32,447 bases of DNA. Source: Perlabentimonas sp964554585. GTDB lineage: Bacteria; Bacteroidota; Bacteroidia; Bacteroidales; Tenuifilaceae. The DNA is taken from contig CAZKPD010000013.1 of assembly GCA_964554585.1 (NCBI GenBank), forward strand, positions 1-32,447, written 5' to 3'. Each line of letters opens with the position of its first letter. Position 1 is the first letter of the stretch. The position numbers and the translations under genes were made by a program. Shown piece after piece: positions 1 through 6,025 of the stretch. The notes under the pieces were generated by a model, which did not search any database, was not told the origin of the DNA, and saw only the letters and a program-made list of their open reading frames with translations.

Positions 1-72
1 GGCCCAGCTGGGCTTGAACCAGCGACCCCCTGATTATGAGTCAGGTGCTCTAACCTGCTGAGCTATGGGCCC
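1..72 (-). tRNA. tRNA with CAT anticodon (Ile2 or Met), 3' end cut by window edge
   Basis: On the minus strand the sequence folds as a tRNA. The acceptor strand starts at 72 (GGGCCCA), followed by T8-A9, a D arm, a CCTGA/TCAGG anticodon stem with loop CTCATAA, and a T arm with GGTTCAAGC. The last acceptor base and the discriminator lie outside the window. The CAT anticodon fits elongator Met, initiator Met or lysidine-modified Ile2. The acceptor stem has C4-G69 and C5-G68, which are TilS recognition features in E. coli Ile2 and are absent from E. coli elongator Met, so I lean to Ile2. The 27-43 pair is C-G, not the U-A of E. coli Ile2, so this is not settled. Confidence 0.93.
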
Positions 73-105
73 CGAAAAAACTGATAAAGTTTTTTTGTTG
101 GACTG

Positions 106-137
106 CAAAAATACATATTTGCATTGAATTTCTCCAA
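106..137 (-). promoter_or_regulatory. Bacteroidota-type promoter for the CAT tRNA
   Basis: The minus strand reads TTG at 137-135, 21 nt, then TATTTTTG at 113-106, matching the TTG / TAnnTTTG promoter pattern of Bacteroidota. The predicted start near 98 would leave a leader of about 26 nt before the tRNA. This is motif matching by eye. Confidence 0.5.
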
Positions 138-154
138 CATTAAACCGCTTTTTT

Positions 155-805
155 ATGCCAAAACCCATCTTTACGCCCTTTGCACATAGAAACGCCAAGC
201 ATATTATTTTCGATTTGGGTGGTGTAATCCTTAACATTGACTACCACTTAACCATTAACGCCTTTAAGGCGTTAGGCTTTGAAAACTTCGACAACCTATT
301 TACCCAAGCGCAACAGATTGGGCTATTTGACCAGCTGGATCAGGGATTGATTTCGCCCACAGGGTTCCGCAATGGCATCCGTCAGCTAACCCCTATTCCC
401 ATCACCGATTCGGCAATAGATAATGCATGGAATGCCATGCTGCTGGATTTTCCCACTAAGCGACTAGAACTGTTAGGAAAAATAAGAAAGCACTACCAAA
501 CTTTTTTGCTAAGCAATACCAACGCCATCCATTTGGAGAGCTACAACCAAATCCTTAAAACCACTTTTGGATTAGATAACCTTTCCTCATTTTTTAATAA
601 GGAGTATTATTCGCACCTGATCCACCTAAGGAAACCTAATGCCGAAGCCTTTGAGCTTATCCTAAAGGAAAATCAGCTAATCCCCCAAGAAACAATTTTT
701 ATAGATGATTCGATTCAACACGTGGAGGGAGCCAAAAAATTAGGTATATTAGCTTATCATCTTAACATCCCCAAAGGGGAAAGTATTGAACTTCTTTTTA
801 GCTGA
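155..805 (+). CDS. HAD-superfamily phosphatase, subfamily IA (YihX-like)
   Basis: A 216-residue cytoplasmic HAD phosphohydrolase. Motif I is FDLGGV, with the nucleophile Asp20. The second acid of DxD is Gly22, as in YihX/epoxide-hydrolase-N-like members (FDLGNV). Motif II is LLSNTN (Ser near 120), motif III is the Lys in LRKPNAEAF, and motif IV is IFIDDS with two Asp, followed by VEGAKKLG. The helical cap lies between motifs I and II. E. coli YihX hydrolyses alpha-glucose-1-phosphate, but substrates in this family vary and cannot be told here. The start at 155 is the only ATG ahead of the conserved strand; residues 1-14 form a short poorly conserved lead. The next gene starts 5 nt after the stop, so the two are almost surely co-transcribed. 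Confidence 0.88.
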   Translation: MPKPIFTPFAHRNAKHIIFDLGGVILNIDYHLTINAFKALGFENFDNLFTQAQQIGLFDQLDQGLISPTGFRNGIRQLTPIPITDSAIDNAWNAMLLDFPTKRLELLGKIRKHYQTFLLSNTNAIHLESYNQILKTTFGLDNLSSFFNKEYYSHLIHLRKPNAEAFELILKENQLIPQETIFIDDSIQHVEGAKKLGILAYHLNIPKGESIELLFS

Positions 806-810
806 ATACC

Positions 811-1650
811 ATGAAAAATCTACCCCTAGTATTGAAATCCAATGGGCAACAGGTGCCTTTTGAGGTAACCAAGTTGGATAATTCCCTTAAGCGTGCAGGT
901 GCCAGTCAAGTGGCCATTGATGGTATTATTTCTGACATTGAGGGATGGCTGGTTGAGGGCGTAACCACCAAAGAGATATACTCTAAAGCCTTTAGCCTGC
1001 TTAAGAAGAAAAAAGGAGGATACGCTGCTCGCTACAGCTTAAAAAATTCGCTGATGGAACTAGGCCCAACCGGATATCCTTTTGAACACTTTGTGGGTCA
1101 AATTTTTGCCATTCAGGGTTTTGACACTAAGGTGGGTACTGTTATTCAAGGTGCCTGCGTACAGCATGAGGTGGATGTGCTGGCCACTAAAAACGGTACT
1201 CAATACATTGTGGAGTGTAAGTATTACAACACAACTAGCAAGTTTGCACCTGTTCAGGTTCCGCTTTACATCCGATCGAGGGTAAACGACATTGAGGCCA
1301 TTCGTAGCCGACTGCCCGAGTACAACGGGTACAAGTTTCACGGATGGATTGTTACCAATACCAGATTTACAACGGATGCCATTGACTATGGTCGCTGTTC
1401 GGGTTTACACCTTGTAAGTTGGGATTATCCCGCAGGGCATAGCCTAAAGGATATGATTGACAGCTATAGAATGTTTCCCGTCACTGCGCTGACCCATCTG
1501 AATAATCGGGAAAAAAGGATTTTACTGGACAAAGGGATTGTGCTCTGTCGACAGCTAAAAGAAAACCTTGACGAGGTTAAAGCGCTAGGGTTAACAGCAG
1601 TTAAGCTCGATCATTTGCTCGATGAGGTCGACGACCTTTGTGGGGATTAG
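811..1650 (+). CDS. ATP-cone domain fused to an Mrr-like restriction-endonuclease fold
   Basis: A 279-residue protein in three parts. Residues 1-88 look like an ATP-cone, the nucleotide-sensing domain of NrdR and ribonucleotide reductases (LVLKSNGQQVPFEVTKLDNS at the start, helices with KKGGYAARYSLKNSL). Residues 90-210 look like a PD-(D/E)xK/Mrr-type nuclease: FEHFVGQIFAIQGF, then Asp122 in HEVDV and Glu135-x-Lys137 in VECKYY, the expected catalytic set. Residues 230-279 are helical (NNREKRILLDKGIVLCRQL) and resemble a helix-hairpin-helix-like tail. The likely role is nucleic-acid cleavage gated by (d)ATP; this is inference, since the ATP-cone is known as an allosteric (d)ATP sensor but this fusion has no function I know. 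It sits 5 nt after the HAD gene, in the same unit. Its stop touches the stop of the convergent lipoate ligase gene with no spacer. Confidence 0.82.
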   Translation: MKNLPLVLKSNGQQVPFEVTKLDNSLKRAGASQVAIDGIISDIEGWLVEGVTTKEIYSKAFSLLKKKKGGYAARYSLKNSLMELGPTGYPFEHFVGQIFAIQGFDTKVGTVIQGACVQHEVDVLATKNGTQYIVECKYYNTTSKFAPVQVPLYIRSRVNDIEAIRSRLPEYNGYKFHGWIVTNTRFTTDAIDYGRCSGLHLVSWDYPAGHSLKDMIDSYRMFPVTALTHLNNREKRILLDKGIVLCRQLKENLDEVKALGLTAVKLDHLLDEVDDLCGD

Positions 1651-2631
1651 CTAAAACATCCCGGCAACAAACTCCTCCATGGGGATATTCTTAAAATAGT
1701 TCTCAAAATCAAATTGAGACAATACTCCGATTATGTCGTCATGATGGTGCTTAACACCTATCAATGCCTTGCCTATCTCATCAATGTCATGCTTATGGAA
1801 AAAATCACCGTAAATTTTAAGGTCTGTGATAAATCCCTCCTTCACGTTAAAGTGAAACTCGATACTTCCGCCCGTAGTACGAATCATTTTTTGGAACTGA
1901 TAGTTGGGTGAATACCCAAAATTCCATTCCCATGTACTAAACTTCTCGTCACGCAGCTTCTCAATCCCTGCTATATCCTTAGGGGTATAGCTATACCTTC
2001 TTGAGTCGGGATACATTTTCATAATATGGTCCATAATACGGTCGCGAAACTGAAGAACATCCATCTGCTCATGCAAATGCTCACTTATATTGGTTACCCT
2101 CGACTGTACGGATTTTACCGCTTTATCCGTAAATTTAAGCGGGTTTACCTTTAGCGCTGCAGATAGGTCTGTCATAGTAGCCGAAAACAGAAGCGTTCCG
2201 TGGTGTAAGGTTCTATTCTTCCAAACATGCTCAGCATTTCCCGAGAATTTCTTACCGTTGATAGTCAGGTCGTTCCTCCCCTCAAACTTGGCCTCAATGC
2301 CCATGGTTTTTAACGCTTCGATGATGGGTTGAGAGAATTTTTTAAAATCAACCTGAGCCCCTTCCTCTGTATTACGCACAAAAGTAAAATTCAAATTACC
2401 CAGATCATGAAATACAGCCCCCCCTCCGCTAATGCGACGAACCACCTTGATGCCTTTCTCCCTTACATAATCCACATTTATTTCTGAAAGGGTATTCTGG
2501 TGCTTACCCACAATGATGGAGGGCTCGTTGCGCCAAAGCATAAATAGCTCATCATCAAAGTTTCTAAGGGCATACTCATCGGCAGCAATGTTAAAATAGG
2601 GATCGGTGTGCAAATCGGCAATACAAAGCAT
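1651..2631 (-). CDS. lplA: lipoate--protein ligase A
   Basis: A 326-residue cytoplasmic enzyme that activates lipoate with ATP and transfers it to lysines of 2-oxoacid dehydrogenase and glycine-cleavage subunits. The hallmark is the lipoyl/biotin-ligase signature: NEPSIIVGKHQNT near residues 35-47, then RRISGGGAVFHDLGNLNFTF, then GNAEHVWKNRTLHHGTLLF. The C-terminal part (WEWNFGYSPNYQF) matches the accessory domain of LplA. I start at the ATG at 2631 (protein begins MLCIADLHTDPYFN, as in the family). A TTG 12 codons upstream would add an unconserved hydrophobic stretch. No SD sequence is seen, which is usual in this phylum. It converges on the ATP-cone/nuclease gene with zero spacing. Confidence 0.93.
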   Translation of the reverse strand: MLCIADLHTDPYFNIAADEYALRNFDDELFMLWRNEPSIIVGKHQNTLSEINVDYVREKGIKVVRRISGGGAVFHDLGNLNFTFVRNTEEGAQVDFKKFSQPIIEALKTMGIEAKFEGRNDLTINGKKFSGNAEHVWKNRTLHHGTLLFSATMTDLSAALKVNPLKFTDKAVKSVQSRVTNISEHLHEQMDVLQFRDRIMDHIMKMYPDSRRYSYTPKDIAGIEKLRDEKFSTWEWNFGYSPNYQFQKMIRTTGGSIEFHFNVKEGFITDLKIYGDFFHKHDIDEIGKALIGVKHHHDDIIGVLSQFDFENYFKNIPMEEFVAGMF

Positions 2632-2733
2632 AGCGTAAAAGATTAGGATGGGACATTTTTTTTGCAAATATCAACCAATAAACAGAATTATCAGACTATT
2701 GTTGAAAAATATACACATCTAGAAATTTTGCCG

Positions 2734-2741
2734 TACCTTTA
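2734..2741 (+). promoter_or_regulatory. possible -7 element (TACCTTTA) upstream of the alanine dehydrogenase-like gene
   Basis: TACCTTTA differs from the TAnnTTTG consensus in the last base and lies 64 nt before the ATG. The same octamer occurs upstream of two other plus-strand genes here (15800-15807 and 22731-22738). No TTG at the right distance is seen, so support is weak. Confidence 0.3.
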
Positions 2742-2805
2742 GATGCTCGGCTCCATTTAAAGGAGTTTATTTGCCTTTATAAACCTTTGAACTAAAGCAG
2801 AAACT

Positions 2806-4023
2806 ATGGCACGTTTGTCAGCATCACAAGAGTTCCCTTTTTCTAAAGGCCTGTTACCCCAAGAAGAAATGCTTGAAATTGGGAAACAAAACCAAAAGCT
2901 AACCATTGGTATTCCTAAGGAGAGCAGTGAGCATGAGAGCCGTGTTCCCCTCACCCCCGAAGCTGTTGAGCTTTTGGTGAACCAAGGGCATGAGATTATT
3001 ATTGAGACCAATGCGGGCCTATTGGCCAATTACAGCAATACGGACTATAGCGAAAAAGGTGCACACATTGTGAGCACCAAGCAAGAGGTTTTTAGGTGTG
3101 ATATTATCCTTACCGTTTCGCCACTAATCAAAGAAGAGATTGAGATACTTTCCGAAAATCAGGTGGTTATCTCATCGCTACACCTTACCCCCGAGGGAGG
3201 TCAGCTCATTAAAGGGCTAATGCAAAAACGGGCCACAGCCTTGGCCTTCGAAAGTATCCGCGATACTGATGGAGCCTACCCGCTGGTTAGAGCCATGAGC
3301 TCTATAGCCGGAAGCACCTCTATTCTGGTTGCTGCTGAGTATCTTAGCAATGTGAATAAAGGGAAAGGGGTGATGCTTGGCGGAGTTTCCGGAATTACCC
3401 CTACTGAGGTGGTTATACTTGGAACCGGCACTGCAGGAGAGTTTGCTGCTCGTGCAGCATTGGGTTTGGGTGCAAATGTGAAGCTATTCGACGATTCTAT
3501 CAAAAGGCTTATGGAGGTTCAAGATATTCTTGGGCAGAGGTTGTACACCTCCATTTTTCACCGTCAGGTGCTGGAACGGGTACTAAAAACAGCCGATGTG
3601 GTTATTGGCACCATTGGCCCCGACGAGAATAATGGAAAACTTAAGATAACCGAAGAGCAGGTGAAGCTGATGAAGAAGGGTTCTGTTATTGTGGACTTGA
3701 GCATTGACCGGGGTGGGTGTTTTGAAACCTCTGAGGTTAGAAACCACAGCGATCCCGCTTTTGTTAAGCATGGCGTTATACACTACTGCGTTCCCAACAT
3801 CACTGCACGGGTGGCTCGCACATCTTCCATTGCCATCAGCAATGTTTTTACTCCCCTTCTCATAGAGATTGGTGAGGGTGGCGGAATTAAGCAGCGCTTA
3901 AAAGAGGATCCGGGATTTAGAAACGGAGCATACATTTACAACGGCATTCTAACCAACAGCTATTTGGGAAGCCTCTACAATATGCCCTCGCGCGATATTA
4001 ACCTGCTTATGGCCGCCTTTTAG
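2806..4023 (+). CDS. alanine dehydrogenase-like oxidoreductase (AlaDH / transhydrogenase alpha family)
   Basis: A 405-residue member of the AlaDH/PNT family, which interconverts L-alanine and pyruvate with NAD(H) in typical members. After an N-terminal extension of about 30 residues comes LTIGIPKESSEHESRVPLTP, with Arg46 in the substrate-binding position, then SSLHLTPEGG (His126, the catalytic His), the nucleotide fold EVVILGTGTAGEF (GTGTAG at 206-211) with an acidic pair FDD at the end of beta 2, and VIVDLSIDRGGCFE with Asp301. The lysine of the usual VKEP motif is missing: the region reads ILTVSPLIKEE, with Ser105 where Lys belongs. The extension LLPQEEMLE and this divergent motif recall a Bacteroidota-specific clade, so pyruvate amination is not assured. 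It stands alone, converging on the TonB-like gene one base later. Confidence 0.85.
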   Translation: MARLSASQEFPFSKGLLPQEEMLEIGKQNQKLTIGIPKESSEHESRVPLTPEAVELLVNQGHEIIIETNAGLLANYSNTDYSEKGAHIVSTKQEVFRCDIILTVSPLIKEEIEILSENQVVISSLHLTPEGGQLIKGLMQKRATALAFESIRDTDGAYPLVRAMSSIAGSTSILVAAEYLSNVNKGKGVMLGGVSGITPTEVVILGTGTAGEFAARAALGLGANVKLFDDSIKRLMEVQDILGQRLYTSIFHRQVLERVLKTADVVIGTIGPDENNGKLKITEEQVKLMKKGSVIVDLSIDRGGCFETSEVRNHSDPAFVKHGVIHYCVPNITARVARTSSIAISNVFTPLLIEIGEGGGIKQRLKEDPGFRNGAYIYNGILTNSYLGSLYNMPSRDINLLMAAF

Positions 4024-4024
4024 G

Positions 4025-4834
4025 CTACTGCTTTACAAACAGGTAGGTAATACTTCCGTTTTGTTTTGAGGGGGCTGATTGGGAAGGAGAGAAAACACTG
4101 CTTTTGGCAGCAGCCAATGCCGCCTGATTCATACACTCATCAATAACAGAATTCTGTGTATCAATGGAAACCTTTCGAACCTGCCCATCGGGAGCAACCT
4201 CAATATCCACAACCACCTGGCCCCCACCCTCGCACTTGTAGGCCGGAACCGGCAAACGGTAGGCCTTACGATTTGCCAAAAAGTAGCTGATGACCGTAGG
4301 CCCTTTGAAATGTCCAATATCCTCGGGTTCAATCTGCTTTTTCTCTACATTGGGAATATTAATTGCTTCCTCATCCTGCGAGTTCTCCCACAGCTCACGG
4401 TTTTTCTGCATCTCTTCCCTAATGCGTTGTGCATCTAGGTACAACTCATCCGCATCAATCGATTTTTCGTCAAAAAGTCCGGGGTTTAAATCCTCTTTAG
4501 TTGCATCAACGGCAATATTGCGAATGGCTTCCCACTCATGGTAAGCGCTAAGCGCATCCTGAGGGAGCAGAGGTTCTGGAATTTCAGGCTCTGCAGGAGC
4601 CAATATTTCATACTCCCTGTCAAAGTCAACCAGCAACAACGAGTCAGGCAGGTGGGGCGTTCCGCTTAGCTCAAAAATAAAGAAGAGAATGCCCATCAGC
4701 ATATTCACCGCAATGGTCCCTAGTATGCCCACCTTGTGCCTATCCCAAAACCGGAATGAAGTATCGGCAATGCTATCCAGCCATGCTTCATACTCTTGTA
4801 TGTTCTTCCTAGGTTTTACCATCCGTTCGACCAT
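4025..4834 (-). CDS. TonB-family energy transducer-like protein
   Basis: A 269-residue inner-membrane protein. A cytoplasmic segment of about 34 residues precedes one membrane helix (about 35-55, VGILGTIAVNMLMGILFFIF). A periplasmic linker follows with PAEPEIPEPLLP and a charged helical stretch. The last 90 residues resemble a TonB C-terminal domain: YKCEGGGQVVVDIEVAPDGQ, then a repeat-like VRKVSIDT, ending in ITYLFVKQ, as TonB domains in this phylum do. The linker is short and not strongly Pro-rich, and no exbB/exbD genes are nearby, so it may be a specialised paralogue. Two starts are possible: 4834, or the ATG at 4822 (codon 5). A promoter ending at 4845 would make the 4834 start almost leaderless, which slightly favours 4822. 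Confidence 0.75.
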   Translation of the reverse strand: MVERMVKPRKNIQEYEAWLDSIADTSFRFWDRHKVGILGTIAVNMLMGILFFIFELSGTPHLPDSLLLVDFDREYEILAPAEPEIPEPLLPQDALSAYHEWEAIRNIAVDATKEDLNPGLFDEKSIDADELYLDAQRIREEMQKNRELWENSQDEEAINIPNVEKKQIEPEDIGHFKGPTVISYFLANRKAYRLPVPAYKCEGGGQVVVDIEVAPDGQVRKVSIDTQNSVIDECMNQAALAAAKSSVFSPSQSAPSKQNGSITYLFVKQ

Positions 4835-4844
4835 TTATGCATTG

Positions 4845-4876
4845 CAAAAGTATTAAAACAGATATAATTCCACCAA
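4845..4876 (-). promoter_or_regulatory. Bacteroidota-type promoter of the TonB-like gene
   Basis: On the minus strand TTG lies at 4876-4874, then 21 nt, then TACTTTTG at 4852-4845. The likely transcription start, about 6-8 nt further, lies only a few bases before the first ATG (4834) and about 16 nt before the second (4822). Confidence 0.5.
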
Positions 4877-5018
4877 TTACCCGATGATAATAGATATCTT
4901 TACCTGTTTTTGCTTAACAATCTATGCAACACCGCAATGCATCGCTTTAGTATTATTTCTCTCATTCTGTTGCTTTTTTCCTCATATCCACACCCTTAGA
5001 GCCTAACTGTTTTTGTCA

Positions 5019-5026
5019 TATATTTG
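5019..5026 (+). promoter_or_regulatory. -7 element TATATTTG upstream of the lipoprotein/kinase unit
   Basis: TATATTTG matches TAnnTTTG exactly and lies 90 nt before the ATG of the lipoprotein gene. No clear TTG is found 17-23 nt upstream. The gap 4835-5116 holds nothing else I can name. Confidence 0.35.
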
Positions 5027-5116
5027 TCTGTATGTCAGTTTATTATTCGTCTTTTAAACAATCTGGTACAAATTTGGCTTAAACAGTGAAAACAACTTAA
5101 AACAAAAACAACAGTC

Positions 5117-5986
5117 ATGAAAAAAGTAGTATTGTTATCCATGCTTATTCTCCTATTCTGGGGATGCAACCAACAGGAGAAACGAGAAAATGTGGTGCTT
5201 AAAGAGCAGCTGAGCCAATTGCAAAAACAAACCATGCAAAAGGACTCTACCATTAACGTTTTTATGGGAATGCTCAACGATATTGAATCCAATATCGCTA
5301 TGATTATGCAGAAAGAACAGATAATTGCCAAAAATGCAGCCTTAGGTAATGAGATGCAAGGCGACGTAAGGGATAGGATTGAGGAGGATATTGCCACCAT
5401 TAACGAGCTGATGGAGAAGAACAAGAAATCCATTGCCTACCTTAACAAACAGCTTAAAACAGCCAACTTCAGAATTACAGAGTTTGAGGAAAGGCTGCAG
5501 AATGCGAACAGCATGATTGAAGCTAAAAATGTAGAGATAGAGGAGCTAAAGGAAAGGCTAGCCCAGCTAGATTTTTCCGTTGAGGTACTTAATGCAACCA
5601 TTGACACCCTTAGCACTGAAAAAATACAACTGCAAGATGAGCTGACAAAGCATAAAGAGATTCTTGACATGGCTTGGTTTGCATTGGGAACCAAAGAAGA
5701 GCTGATTTTAAATGGAGTTGTTGAAAAGACGGGCGGATTTTTGGGAATGGGTAAAGGTTATAAAATTAAGCCCGATTTAAACCGCGAGTATTTCACTGCC
5801 ATCAGCATTAGCCAAACCCAGCATATCCCTCTTTTCGCCAAATCGGCAGAACTTGTAACCTCTCATCCGCACGACAGCTACCGTTTTATTGAGAACGAGA
5901 GCGGAATTATTGAGTCCATAGAGATATTGGATGCTCCTCTCTTTTGGGAAGCCGGAAAATATCTTGTTATCCAGATGAAACAGTAG
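5117..5986 (+). CDS. coiled-coil lipoprotein
   Basis: A 289-residue lipoprotein. Residues 1-17 are a signal peptide ending in the lipobox LFWGC with Cys17. Residues 20-195 are mostly heptad-like helix rich in Glu, Lys, Gln and Leu (for example INELMEKNKKSIAYLNKQLK), predicting a long coiled coil. The C-terminal 80 residues are a small globular domain (GGFLGMGKGYKIKPDLNREY onward). It resembles a lipoprotein family widespread in Bacteroidota, some members of which carry an adhesin name in databases; I cannot confirm the name or a function. It ends 39 nt before the ATG of the hybrid kinase gene and likely shares its transcript, so it could be an envelope partner or signal source for that kinase. 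Confidence 0.75.
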   Translation: MKKVVLLSMLILLFWGCNQQEKRENVVLKEQLSQLQKQTMQKDSTINVFMGMLNDIESNIAMIMQKEQIIAKNAALGNEMQGDVRDRIEEDIATINELMEKNKKSIAYLNKQLKTANFRITEFEERLQNANSMIEAKNVEIEELKERLAQLDFSVEVLNATIDTLSTEKIQLQDELTKHKEILDMAWFALGTKEELILNGVVEKTGGFLGMGKGYKIKPDLNREYFTAISISQTQHIPLFAKSAELVTSHPHDSYRFIENESGIIESIEILDAPLFWEAGKYLVIQMKQ

Positions 5987-6025
5987 TATATTTCGGTCAT
6001 AAGAATTCTGACCGACAGTGTGGGT

